Assembly (NCBI GenBank): GCA_022578605.1
Contig: MU394061.1
Coordinates: 186,001-250,000 of the forward strand
DNA from: Camillea tinctor
Lineage: Eukaryota; Ascomycota; Sordariomycetes; Xylariales; Xylariaceae
DNA: 64,000 nt
Reading direction: 5' to 3'
The notes under the pieces were generated by a model. It was not told the DNA's origin. It worked only from the letters and a program-made list of their open reading frames with translations, and did no database searches. Shown one piece after another: positions 35,359 to 46,142 of this stretch. How positions within the stretch are numbered: position 1 is the stretch's first letter; each line of letters begins with the position of its first letter. A program made the translations under genes and the position numbers.

Positions 35359-36275
35359 GGTTATGGGATGGACCGCTTGCACGGGGGATAACTGGTCTAT
35401 ATTCTCTGAATAGAGATGGACGGCGGGATAGTAGCGTAAGAAATATGTGTTTTCTTGCTTGCCGACAGATGGGGTTTGTATTGGTATCCGTTTATGGGCT
35501 CAACGAAGATGTTTAAGTAGGGAACGCAAGTCACGGGAGACGAGAAGTGCCTAAAGCGAGTGAATCATAGACCGTTCTATTTATACATACCCAGTCCCGT
35601 GATATTACAGCCTGGAATGCAAGCAAACGCTCAAACGCGCAGTGAATGTCATACAACATGCCGGAAACTGGGTTGAATGCACGGCCGTTGGTTCCGAAGA
35701 GCTGGAGAGCTGAGCTCTTAGTCTAGAAAAGAGAACAAAGAAGCTGGTTGTATGTAAACAAGTCACGATGCTCTGCGTGGTTACTTAGGTAGCTTAGTGC
35801 TTCGCGCAGCAACAATAACGTTCCCGCCCCCCTTAGGACTCGCATCATGGCATTGGTTGACCCGTAGGCTTCAAGGTTAGGTGAGCTCAGGTGAAGTCGG
35901 TTCAACTAAGAATGGCATTGCCGGGGTAGTCTGTCGTTGCGAGGGCTGAATACCCAAATTGTACGAGCAAGCTGTCGTCATAGACACGTCGTTTCCCTCG
36001 TTGTTCCTCGACACTCTCGTATATGCAAAAGAGCAAGTCTAGACTCCAACCATGTGACTCACGTGCTTCTAGAACGGGTGATATCAGAAAGGAAAAAAAG
36101 ACAGAAGAAGCTGGCTAGATGATATTCCAGGGGGTTATTCCATCCTACCCCTATCTCGAACCAACCGATCATTCTCCAAAAAAAAAAAAAAAATCAGACC
36201 TTCAAATCTCACGTGGTATCTACAAACCCCAAACCCAACTCCAACTCTAACTCCAGACCTTCCAAACCTTCCTAT
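35359..36275. other. Intergenic region with a repeat relic
   Basis: The promoter side of the Cys-rich gene, then a dispersed-repeat copy (about 35706-35855), then the 3'UTR of the CENP-Q gene. A 15-base A run lies at about 36179-36193. Confidence 0.5.
35706..35855. repeat. Dispersed repeat, copy A (possible transposon-ORF relic)
   Basis: Shares an ordered series of words with 62565-62680: AGTCTAGAAAAGAGAACAAAG against AGTCCAGAAAACAGAACCAA, CTTCGCGCAGCAACAA against CCTCGCGCAACAACAA, and GGACTCGCATCATGG against GGGCTCGCATCGTGA. Differences are mostly C/T and G/A transitions, as left by repeat-induced point mutation. On the minus strand it reads as protein (GTLLLLREALSYLSN), and copy B reads TLLLREELSYLV, so both may be ends of a transposase-like ORF. 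Confidence 0.55.
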
Positions 36276-38168
36276 CTATCCAAGCACCACGCTCTCCAAA
36301 ACCTTCTCATCCAATTGCTTCTGCAGCGCCGCCCTCAGCAGCGCGCGACTCCTCTCAATCTCCGGCACAACCCCATCGATCTGCAAGAGATTCCCGCGCA
36401 TGCTCTCCATATGATTCGCGACCTGGCCGGCCAAGGCCCTGAGTTCCTCCTCCTTCTCTTCACTCTTCCCCTCCACCCTCGCCAGGTCCGCAAACACCCT
36501 CCCCGCCGTGCGATCCGGCGGCAGCAAGCCCAGGGTATCCGCATCTTTCCTGTCTTCCTGGTCCAGGGAAGGCGGCACAAGATCGTGCATCTTCCGCGCG
36601 CGCTCGCGCTTCTCGCGTGCCTCGGCGCGGGCGTTGGTCCCGAGGCGGGCGAGGTAGCGGTACTCGCGGGCGAGCTCGCCCTCGGCGCGCTCTTTCTCGC
36701 GGCGGAGCAGCTCGACGCTGTGGAGCAGGGGGTCGAGCTGGGCCTCGAGGGCGCGGATGCCGGCGACGGTGCGCTCGAACTCGAGCTCGTCGCCGCGGCG
36801 GGCGGAGGTGGTGGCGGGCGGGAAGGGCAGGCCGCGCGCGAGCTTCGAGTGCAGTCTCTTGCCCACGGTGTCGAGCGCGGCGGTGGCGTGCTTGTGCCGC
36901 TGCAGGTTCGTGAGCCGCGTGAGTACCGGCCGCGATGCCGAGTGCAGCAGGTTCATCACGCTTGAGATGGAGGGGGCGTCTAGGGGCTCCCATTTGCCTT
37001 CGATGGTGTGTAGGGGCACGCGGCGGGTGCGGGTGGTGAGGTGGCGGTAAGGGGGTGGCGAGGACTCGGAATCAGAGGAAGAATGGGGGGACTGTTGGCT
37101 GGTGCCTCGAGGAGATCGTCTGGGGCCCTTGAGCTTTTTAGGTGTATCTTTCGATTTACGGGCACCCCGTCGTCCTGGGAATTCCTCGACAGGTGGTTCT
37201 TGGTCATTAAATGTCTGCTTACGTCGTGGCTGCTTTGATTCTATGGACGGCGCTGGCTTGTCGGCTGCTGAAGTGGGATGTCCCCTTTTTCGAGGCATAG
37301 TTTCAGGGGCCGGTGCTTCTGCGGATGTACTATCCTCTTTCGATGCGCGACCTCGCCTTTTCTTGGGCTGAGGTGGGGATTGCTCTTCCTCTGCCGCATC
37401 CTTAGGTCCCGGTTCTTGTAGTTTTCGTCTGGGCCCACGCTTTTTACTCTGGGTATTGTCGGGTTCTGATGCCTGATTCTTTTCAGATCCTTGCTGGGTG
37501 TTTTTATCTCGCTCGCTACGACGTGTCCTGCCACTTCGGCGAAGTAGACTGGAATCTCCTTCATTCTCATCGTCTGCTTCCTCTGCTCCAACCTCAGTTT
37601 CTGTAGTAGCCTGTGGTGCTTTTCGTGGACGTCCACCCCTCTTTGGTTTTGTAATTTCCTGTTCGATAACCTCGCCTGTTGTTTGTTCCGATTCTTTGGT
37701 AATAGTATGTCTAGCTGCGCGACCTCTCTTCTTTGGCTGCGGTTCTTCTTCATTCGCATGTTCTGCCTCTCCCTGGTGCCTGCTTGTATCTTCCTGGGGC
37801 CCTGAAGGTTGACCTCGTTTCCTCTTTCCTTTGCCCTGGGGCTGTGTACTGTTTTCAAGCTCAGGCTCAGGCTCGGGCTCAGCCTGGGGTTTAGGGGGGA
37901 CCTCGTTTTTGCTAGCTTTACCACGCTTCTTCGGGCGCGGATCTTCGTCGATAGTTGGTTCTTCACGGGAAACAGAGGGTTCGGATAATTGGCCTTTCTT
38001 CGTAAGGGTAAGTTGTGTATTTGGCGCGTCCTTTTCATTGCCGTCGCGTGACGCGTTTCCCGAACCCCCACGCTTCCGCTTCTGGTTTGCGGTTTCTGGG
38101 GCCTGGAAGCAATTAGTGATCAAGTACTTCAAAAGCAGAAAAGTAAAAATAAAGGATCTACATACCAT
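36276..38168 (-). CDS. CENPQ: Inner kinetochore protein CENP-Q (Okp1/Fta7 family)
   Basis: Subunit of the constitutive centromere-associated network, in the COMA-type module that links centromeric nucleosomes to the outer kinetochore. Preferred model: a first exon that is just the ATG (38168-38166), a 63-nt intron (donor GTATGT, acceptor TTCCAG), then 38102-36276, giving 609 residues starting MAPETANQKRKRGG. A longer start at 38354 would read through the intron. Residues 1-351 are disordered and carry repeated basic motifs (PKKRGRAAR, PKRGGRPRK, PKKRRGRASK). The conserved domain begins at PYRHLTTRTRRVP (about 352) and includes KLARGLPFPPAT and two coiled-coil stretches around LRREKERAEGELARE and EEKEEELRALAGQV. 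Length and order match fungal CENP-Q proteins. Confidence 0.88.
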   Translation of the reverse strand: MVCRSFIFTFLLLKYLITNCFQAPETANQKRKRGGSGNASRDGNEKDAPNTQLTLTKKGQLSEPSVSREEPTIDEDPRPKKRGKASKNEVPPKPQAEPEPEPELENSTQPQGKGKRKRGQPSGPQEDTSRHQGEAEHANEEEPQPKKRGRAARHTITKESEQTTGEVIEQEITKPKRGGRPRKAPQATTETEVGAEEADDENEGDSSLLRRSGRTRRSERDKNTQQGSEKNQASEPDNTQSKKRGPRRKLQEPGPKDAAEEEQSPPQPKKRRGRASKEDSTSAEAPAPETMPRKRGHPTSAADKPAPSIESKQPRRKQTFNDQEPPVEEFPGRRGARKSKDTPKKLKGPRRSPRGTSQQSPHSSSDSESSPPPYRHLTTRTRRVPLHTIEGKWEPLDAPSISSVMNLLHSASRPVLTRLTNLQRHKHATAALDTVGKRLHSKLARGLPFPPATTSARRGDELEFERTVAGIRALEAQLDPLLHSVELLRREKERAEGELAREYRYLARLGTNARAEAREKRERARKMHDLVPPSLDQEDRKDADTLGLLPPDRTAGRVFADLARVEGKSEEKEEELRALAGQVANHMESMRGNLLQIDGVVPEIERSRALLRAALQKQLDEKVLESVVLG

Positions 38169-39054
38169 TTGATTGTAGCTACGATGCGATACAGGCCAAA
38201 AGCACCGACCGCGAATGTGAGGTTTGTTTCTTGTACGTCCAAAGTGTTCTCTCTCATTAGATTGATGATTATTACTGGGGTAGCATGATTGACGTGTTAT
38301 CGTTATCGTTATCTGCCCCTTATCGGTGGAGTAGGATTGGGTTCCACTAAACACATAAGGTTGGAACTAACAACCATATCATCGGTGCAGTGCAGTACAT
38401 ACAACTACACAAGTACCTACCTAGGTACTGCCCAACATCTTTGCACGTGCTAAGGGAGATAGTGTAGCTCCCTGGCCAACGAGTATGCGCTAATGACATG
38501 ATAACGACGATAAGTGGGGATGGGATCTCCTACAGCTGGCAAAACTACCTAACCTAGCTGCTAGGTAGGGAGCCATTGGAACTTTTCTAAATCGTAAGCA
38601 GCAAGGCTGGCAAGCCAAACGCAATCGCAAGTCTCCAACCTAGTGTGCAAAGACCGTACTAACACCCCGAAAGACCGCGAAGGATCGATTTTGTACTCGA
38701 TAAAAGTGGATAAGCAACTTGGGGTCCCCTGCCTTTTCCACTTTCACTCATCAACAAACAATTTTGTTGGCCGTCTTGTTCGGTGTCAATCACCTATCTG
38801 TCATCTATTTTGGCTTTGACTTAAATAAAATACCCTTTCTCGATTCCTTTCAATTGTGTTATATATTTAAGTTCAATTGATTATATCTTATTCTTGTGCG
38901 GGAATCCCTTCGAGCTGGAAATTACACTAGCCATTAACACTACAACACCCCGGATTTACCATAGTTTAAATCCCGTCCAAGCTCTCTTTGATCCAAGCTC
39001 TGAAGCCCACATCTTCAGTTAAAAAAAAAGAAAAAAGAAAAAAGATCAAACACC
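38169..39054. other. Divergent intergenic region
   Basis: Likely shared promoter region between CENP-Q (minus) and the secretory membrane-protein gene (plus). Contains CTACCTAGGTAC near 38417-38428 and a second CTAGGTAGG near 38562-38570. No coding frame. Confidence 0.5.
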
Positions 39055-39982
39055 ATGAGATTCTCTCAAGCCTCAACTCTTCTCGCCTTGCCGCTGCTGG
39101 CTGTTGCGGATGTCCCGGACTATCAAGCCCAGTTCCAGGAGTACCTGGGTCAGGCGCAAGGTTATGTAGACAAGGTGACCTCCAAGATCCTTCTTCCCAA
39201 CCGGCATGATCCCGTCGCTGCCGCCGAGGCCAAAGCTGGCCCTATGAAGATGGATATCCTATCCCTGAATAACTGGAAGGACACTCTCTATGCTCCCGTG
39301 GAAGCTGGCAGCACGACGCCGGAGGAATGGTGGGTTTTGATCACAGGTGGGAACAAGACATGTTTCGGTAAGACTCTGCCTTCTGCATACGTCCTCCCTT
39401 GATGGCTTTATGTAGACTAATCTGTCGGTTCCAATTAGGCCACTGTGGTAGAATTGAGGCTGCCTTCAACGAGACAGCTACCCAGTTCGCCCAGACGCCA
39501 GGTTCTCCCCATACTGCTCTCCTTGATTGCGAGAAGCAGCCCGTCCTCTGCAACGCTTGGTCCGCGCCGGTCGGTGCCTTGTGGATCTTCGAGATGCTTC
39601 CCGAGCCAGCGCCCATAAATATTTGGACCAAGCGATTGAACATGACTACCGTCACTTCTGATGACTTTATCGAGCTTCAGAAGAACGACTACAAGACTGC
39701 TGCTAAGCTGCACGACGGCAGTTTCCACCCCTTCAACGGCCAAGTTGCGCAGTATGGCGCTTCTATCCCCGTGGGCTATGTTCTCTGGTTTTTCAACCTG
39801 CTCCCCAGCTGGATGTTCATGATCATTGTGTCTATGTTCAGCCGATCCATGATGTAAGCATTCCCCGCATATGTCTCTGATGCGAGGCAGTATATTGACC
39901 ATTTGCTAGGACCAACCGCATGAACGCTCAGATGAACGACGGACGCCGTCCTGCTGCGACTGGCCAGGCAGCGGCTCGATAG
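39055..39982 (+). CDS. Conserved fungal secretory-pathway membrane protein with thioredoxin-like region
   Basis: Three exons, 39055-39367, 39439-39853 and 39910-39982, join in frame to 266 residues. Residues 1-18 are a signal peptide (MRFSQASTLLALPLLAVA). The centre (EEWWVLITGGNKTCFGHC, then a helix and LDCEKQPVLCNAWS) has the strand-Cys-helix-strand order of a thioredoxin-like fold, but the cysteines are spaced CxxxC, not CxxC. A hydrophobic segment near residues 215-240 (VGYVLWFFNLLPSWMFMII) is probably a membrane anchor, leaving a short basic cytosolic tail. I recall this as a conserved but uncharacterised family, sometimes loosely named in databases. Likely located in the ER; function unknown. 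Confidence 0.82.
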
Positions 39983-40147
39983 ATATAACGAGTTGATGAC
40001 GGGAGTGGCCGGGTTGGCCACGAGGTGTCGAGTGCATATACTGTATGTGGTAATGTCAATGCCATTTGGGAATGAAAGGCATCTAGTGGTATCTAGTCTG
40101 CCTGCTTGTATAGCAATAGTAATGAATTAAGCCTTGTTTTTTATTGT

Positions 40148-40798
40148 TCACGTCTTTCGCTTGCAAACTTCTTGTATGCCTTGCAGACCGTCCAGAACTT
40201 CGTCTTTGAGCTTGGGGTTGGACAGTCGGCCGTAACGGAGGTCACTCATGCTGCCGGCAGTTTGCTTGATAGACTCGAGGAGTGCAGCCTCTTCCTCCTC
40301 TAGTTTCTGTATCTCTTGTTCGATGTCGACCGTAGCGTCCTCTATGTCGGGCAAAATGCTCAACAAGGAATGTTGCTTCGGCCGTATAACGTTCGAGGTA
40401 TGGCCAAATAACTACACAGGGGCACTCGGTTAGGTCAATGAAGCCGACGATGCAATGCGCCCAATGGCAAAACTGTCGCATAGGGCCCGTTGTACACGTA
40501 CCGCTCGTTCAATCTCGATTTCATCGTCCTGTTCCTCCCGTTCGGCTTCTCTCTTAGCTTTGATCACGGCGCGGCGCAAACCTTTGCCTTGCTTGACCTC
40601 GGTATCAATGTTGGTAGAAACAGCGTCGACGATAGCATTGCGCTGCTGTTGTAGGTCTCGGTAGAGGGTGCGAATCTGTGGCGAGGACTGCTGCGACTTG
40701 GGAAATAGGGAGGTAAATTCTTGGAGGGAGATGATGGCCGGTAGACGGGATGGAAGTAGGAGGTAGTTCCGAAGAATGACAGCTTCTGTAGGTGCCAT
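40148..40798 (-). CDS. nkp2: Kinetochore subunit NKP2 (Cnl2/NKP2 family)
   Basis: Exons 40798-40502 and 40411-40148 join in phase 0 to 186 residues; the 90-nt intron has donor GTACGT and acceptor GTGTAG. The N-terminus (ILRNYLLLPSRLPAIISL, then FPKSQQSSPQIRTLYRDLQ) is characteristic of Cnl2/NKP2 proteins, followed by a basic-acidic coiled coil and the C-terminal SMSDLRYGRL motif. In yeasts this is a non-essential inner-kinetochore protein bound to the CENP-Q/U (COMA) module. It lies on the same strand as CENP-Q about 2 kb away, and its 3' end converges on the neighbouring membrane-protein gene with only 165 bases between stops. Confidence 0.9.
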
Positions 40799-41694
40799 GG
40801 TGCACTCAGGGTATGGTAAAGTGAAAAGTCACGGTTACGGTTGGTGGTATGGGGGGAGTTATTGGGTGGGGGGGGGGAAGGTATGGAGATATCTTGTATG
40901 AAATGGTACTTAGTACCAGTATAGATGGGAGGGGGTGTTAATAGATGTAAAAGATCGAATTGATAGGATAGTGTAAATTTGACTTTGCAGGAGAGCATCA
41001 CCCAAATTATAATTTATGGATTGTATAGTATACGTACACCCCCAGAAATAACCTTGGTACACTAGATATACCGCGGGCACTTTGGGTTAATTTGGAAGAA
41101 TGCAGTGTACAGAATGGGATAAACAGGTAGTAGTACAAAAATACTATAGAAAGATAAAGTATAGGAAGTTGTACCGCAGGACCGTAGTACTGTAGTACCG
41201 AGCTAAGGGGGTGTGCTTGTAAAAGAAACCAAAGAAAAAAAGACAAATGATCTAGAAAGAAAGAAGGAAGAAAAATTAAATGGGTAAAGAGGAAAAGGAA
41301 AGCGCGTCGGGAAAGGAAAACGCGTCCGAGCGCCTTACCTTGTCAACGCCAACACCGACGCCAAACGCCAGCTGCCATCAACCAACCACATGTGATGACA
41401 AAAAAAAGGAACTCGTGACTTTTAAACTCACTCATAATCCCTTCTTCTCCTATTATTGTCTACTTACCATCTACTGTCCAGCCTCAACATCCCGCATCTC
41501 ATATATTGCCTACTCACCCCCCCACGTGTCCATCTTCTTTATCTTAGTAATTCGGTACTTAAGTACTTAACATCCGCTATTTAGCGTATTCTCTCTCACT
41601 CTCCTGTCCTTACTTAAGATTCCCGCTGGTGCATCATCATAAATCCTGTTCACAAAGGGACCAAACCTTATCAATCCGTCCTATTTAGACAGAT
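40799..41694. other. Divergent promoter region between NKP2 and EAF3
   Basis: Contains G-run and A-run tracts (40866-40876) and pyrimidine-rich leader sequence before the EAF3 ATG. No supported gene. Confidence 0.5.
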
Positions 41695-44539
41695 ATGGCT
41701 CCCTCAAAGCAGGAGAAGGCCCCGCCCTTCAGCAAGGATGAAAAGGTCCTCTGTTTTCATGGCGATCTGATGTACGAGGCCAAGATCATAGAAGTTAAGG
41801 TCGATAAGGATAAGAAGGCCGAGGACGCTCAGTATCGCATCCACTACAAGGGCTGGAAGGCCAGCTGGGATGATTGGGTCACCCACGACCGCATCCGCAA
41901 GTTCACCGACGACAACAAGCAGCTTGCCTCTCAGCTAGCTGCTCAGGCGCGCATGCGCACTCAGGGTCCTAAGGGAGGCAAGAAGGGTGTGAAGGCGAAC
42001 GGGTCTGAAATGAGCTCCGCCCGGGGTAGTGAAGAGCGCGCCGCCGGAAGCAACAGTTTTGCAGGAAGAGGCCCAAGACGAGGTAGAGATTATGAGCTTG
42101 AAAGTGTAAGTGACCGTCTTTTTTATTTTTCCTTTTTTGTCTTCTTTTTCTGCTTGCCACCCCCCCTTCTTTTACTGGATGAACTGCTGGTTGCCCGTGT
42201 GATGGGCGGTACTTGGGACTTGGGCGCCGCATCGAAAAACTTTGCTTGCTATTGAAAAAATGGGAAGGAGGGCGAACCATCAACGACTACTACACTGGGG
42301 AAATATTCTGTGTCGAAACAGAATCTTATTCTAAGTATTCCGCCACCCATTGCCCACCGGATTACATTTGGACTCTTGGACCCTTGCGGCCTTTCCATTC
42401 TGGACATTTTTCATGCTCGATATCTCTCTTCCTATTTCTGGACTCGGTCTACTACCTATTCTATGCAATACGGACCAGTATTCGCTTTTACTGCATCGAG
42501 AGAAAGAAAAAAAAATTGGTACTAGTTGTGTGCCATCTACGAAGTTTCAATTTTAGAGGGGATTTTGGATGCACTCACTCCAAAGCTAAAGGGGCAAACT
42601 TAACAAGAACCTACTGCAAGACTACCACAATTGGTCTTCAATAAGAATCACTACAAATTGGCAACAAAAAGCTACAATACTTTGAAGTACAGCTTATGCG
42701 TTTGGAAAAAGAAAGCTTGGATAATTTCTCTCCAGCTACCTACACTGCATACTTGGTACTTTCATCACGCATTTCTTCCCTTCTCTCACCCCCTCTGCAC
42801 CATTCACTCCATTCACATTCTCTACATTGAATGCCAATCTATGCCAGGCATTGCCTTGAATTTTCACATCCTTCAACCAATATTGGATCTTCTATCCTGC
42901 TTCTTTCATCCTGGACCAGTCCACACTACTCCCTCATTTGTGGATTTCTGCGTCTTTCAACAATCACATTCCCCAAAGTCCTACACAATTGGCGACGACG
43001 ATAACCTGCACCGCATCTACGATGGAACCATCTACCTCCGTCCCGGAAGCGCAACCACAGCAAAAGGGCAAGCGCAAAATTACCCTAGCTGACTACGAAC
43101 TACCACCTAAACGGACACGTAGTCGCACCCAGGCCCTCTCCAGGGAATCAACCCTCCCTCAGGAGTCTTCTGCAACCATCGCGTCCCAGACCAACTATGC
43201 TTCTAGTAGTGAGAACAAGAACACAAATGTGCTCCCTCTGACTCAAGAAGAACTGAAGCCGTCTACCCCCAAACCAACTGGAAAGGCTATGATCAGCAAG
43301 GGTACCAAGGGCACCAACACCCAGGATGTCAACAACAAAAATAGCACAACCAAGACCAGTGGCACCAAGAACAATGCCAGAACCAAGGGCACCAGCACCA
43401 AGAGTAGCAGCACCAAGCGAGTCAAGAATGCAGTGAATTCAGTTGCCAGTAATCAGCGTGATACAGCTCCTCCAGCGAACTCCTTTCTAGCAAAAGAGGC
43501 ACGTTATGCGTTGAATGGGGATAAGTCCAACCGCCTCATGCAGCTACCACCCCCTAAATATCGTTACGTAGATGCAAGAGGCAGGTTGTTATTTAACTCT
43601 GGAGATATGAATCACACGAAGCCTCGGACCGAGCACCCAACACTGCTAGAAGCTCGGGAAAGGGGAGTGCCGGCAAGGGCGAAGGAGCTTTGGTTCGACG
43701 GTGTCCCTCATCATATAAGGGAACCGGTGGCAGGAGTGCCTTCATCTGGGCCGTATAATCCTAAGCTCCCTCGCCCAAGCGGCACTCCCCTTTTCGGGGC
43801 TATTGTTTTAAGATATTTTCCCACACAGTGGCTAGAAAAGGAGGATGCTAACAGACCAATCCAGGAAGACGCATTTCATTCTCGACCCTCAATTAAGATT
43901 GTTGTTACCGATGTCTTGAAAGCCTTGCTGGTGGATGACTGGGAAAACATCACTAAGAACATGCAACTTGTTCCTATCCCCCACTCCAAACCTGTGACCA
44001 AAATCCTCGAGGACTATGCTGCCTACGAGACCCCCAAGCGCCCAGCTGGGTCTTCGCAGATAGATATCTTGGAGGAGACATTGGCAGGTCTCAAGGAGTA
44101 CTTTGACAAATCCCTCGGTCGCATTCTACTGTACAGGTAAGTGTTCCAGCCCCTTTGTAGCTTGCCAATTGTTGACCCGTTCTCTCACTAGATTCGAGCG
44201 GGTTCAGTATGCCGATATCCATAAGAAGTGGGCATCTGATCCCGACTTCGAGGGCAAGGCTGCTAGCGACATTTATGGCGCCGAGCATTTACTACGTCTG
44301 ATAGGTATGTTCTGATCGTTCCCATTCTCTCTTACCTTTTTAACTAGTCCTCTAACTAACATTTCCCAGTGACGCTACCTGAGCTGATTGCCCAGACCAA
44401 CATGGACCAACAATCCGTGAATCGACTCCGTGAAGAACTGAGCAAGTTCTGTGCTTGGCTGTCTAAGAACGCAACGGAATACTTTGTCAGCAATTATGAG
44501 ACGCCGACAACGGAATATGTCCAGAGTGCCAAAAATTAA
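41695..44539 (+). CDS. eaf3: EAF3/MRG15-type chromatin protein (NuA4 and Rpd3S subunit)
   Basis: Binds methylated H3K36 through a chromo barrel and serves the NuA4 acetyltransferase and Rpd3S deacetylase complexes. Exons 41695-42105, 43865-44136, 44192-44304 and 44370-44539 join in frame to 321 residues, the normal size. The chromo barrel (about 13-75) includes KVLCFHGDLMYEAKI, YRIHYKGWKASWDDWV; the MRG domain (about 145-315) includes LVDDWENITKN, EYFDKSLGRILLYRF, DIYGAEHLLRL and QTNMDQQSVNRLREEL. The first exon ends YELES|gtaagt and resumes at CCAG|EDAFHSRPSIKI. The odd point is intron 1: 1759 nt, with a long open frame running straight into the second exon (next entry). Confidence 0.93.
43022..44539 (+). 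CDS. Putative alternative EAF3 product with intron-encoded N-terminus and no chromodomain
   Basis: Inside EAF3 intron 1 a frame opens at 42938 (ATG) or 43022 (ATG with A at -3) and stays open through the acceptor at 43864 into the MRG exon, in the same frame. Using 43022-44136 plus the last two exons gives 465 residues. The unique part (about 281 residues) is basic and Lys/Thr/Ser-rich at first (KGKRKITLADYELPPKRTR, TKGTSTKSSSTKRVKN), then more ordered-looking and Pro-rich (LPPPKYRYVDARGRLLFN, AKELWFDGVPHHIREPV). This would resemble mammalian MRGX, an MRG protein lacking the chromodomain. It needs its own promoter or intron retention; transcript data are required. It could also be a nested gene fused by chance. 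Confidence 0.45.
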
Positions 44540-46142
44540 TACCGTTCACGGTATTTCTTTTATGGTATGATTCCAGCTGGTATACCTTGGCTTGGTCTTT
44601 CAACATACAGTTTCTCTCTTTCCCAAAGAATATCCTGGAACGTATCAATGGCTCTTAAGGATACATCTCTGTACAATTATTATGGAATCCACGACCCCTA
44701 TACACGTTTGGCCGTCAGATCTGGAGGCTTTTCTCTCCTGTTTTAGAGGACAACACGATCAATCGCCTCAATTGCCGACTTACATATACTCTATGAGATG
44801 ATAATTCCTGAACAAGCTCTTCCGCCAACAGAGAATACGACATACAAAAGGAACTGCAACAATGGCATGTGTCTACACGATTATTAATGACCAAAGAACG
44901 TTTGTGTTTGTGTATGAATATTTCCAGGACGCTATTTGGCCTTGATCAGATCAGTGTCACCACCGCTCCGGGATGGAAGAAGATGGAAAGGAGGGCATCT
45001 ACTGCAGAAAAGGAGAAATAATTCCATCGGCGACTACAAAAGTTCATTGATGATGGCCTGATGGCGTTCCGCCGAGTCCAGTCAAGACAATCGACAAACA
45101 AACCTCATGGTATGGCCTCGGGTCCAACAATATGCCCTGTCTCTCATCCCCTAGGAAGTGAGCATGAGCAATTCTTGTCGTTGCAACTAATTTTCCTCCG
45201 GTTTTTTAATTCACTTTTTCGTTTTTCTTTTTCCTAGTCTTGAGTTTCTGGCGGCGTCCAGTGAAAGTGGCATTGCGTGGTTTTCGTTGTTGATATAGAT
45301 GTAATCAGAAAAAAAAATGAAAATTCAGTGAACAGCTGAAACAAATTGCCTACCTAGCTATGCGAAGATGTTCTCTATTCTGCCTATCTGACTGCCTCCT
45401 GGCCTGACTGTCTACTACTTAGGTACTTAATGATTCAAAATAGGGACCGAGACGAGAGAAAAGCTTTGGTTTTAGGGTAGGGGTTTTGTTTGGTAGGCGC
45501 ACATGGCGTATTTTAACAGCTTATATGGGCACCTAGCCTCTGGGTATGCATACATGTCCCCCTTTGCAGCTAAGCATGTAGAATGTGTACTTGTAAACGC
45601 CACCGCTACGTGTGATGGGCTGCTGATATAGGTGGTGAGGGGTGTCTGTCATGCACAGGTACAAGGTGTATCCGCAGCTCAGGGACACAGGCTCTCCGTC
45701 ATCTAGAGATAGGTGTTCACCGACCTCATGCTCGACATGGGGAGAGGAGGGAATGTGGTAGAATACTGTGTGGAGAGATTTGTATTGCTGTAAGGGGGGT
45801 TGGGCAGCTTCCCATGGCTACCTAACGGCAACTAATCAGGAAAAGACTGAGGGTCGTGGTGATCTGCTAAGGGGTGAGAGGGAGTGTGTTGTCCACCGCT
45901 CGTGTGTTTGCGAGTCCTTCTAGAGGTCATGTCTTTTATTTTGGTTTCCGGACTCCAGGGATTGGGAGTTGATTTGCAAATTCTCTGCTTTCTCCTTTCT
46001 TCATCCAGCGTTGAATGTCGGTAGATTTGATTTGGTTCTGTATTTTATTCATTTATACACACGTAGGTATGTACACCATGCCGGTAGGCTTATTCCATCT
46101 CCCCATATCCCAACCCCCTATCCCCCTTCTCCTCTCCCCTCC
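44540..46142. other. Intergenic region, convergent
   Basis: 3' flanks of EAF3 and mrpl33. No supported gene. Contains pyrimidine tracts (45200-45240), CCTACCTAGC near 45350 and several G-rich stretches. Confidence 0.5.

Noticed and set aside
36213..36965. 250-codon plus-strand frame opposite CENP-Q
   Set aside because: Low-complexity Ala/Gly/Arg product from GC-rich antisense; the minus frame carries the conserved domain.
37241..38071. 276-codon minus-strand frame overlapping CENP-Q in another phase
   Set aside because: Shifted reading of the repetitive basic region; no join to the conserved domain.
39340..39450. Redox-active thioredoxin CxxC in the secretory membrane protein
   Set aside because: Cysteines are spaced CFGHC (CxxxC), and the join crosses an intron; fold similarity is plausible, but catalysis is not supported.
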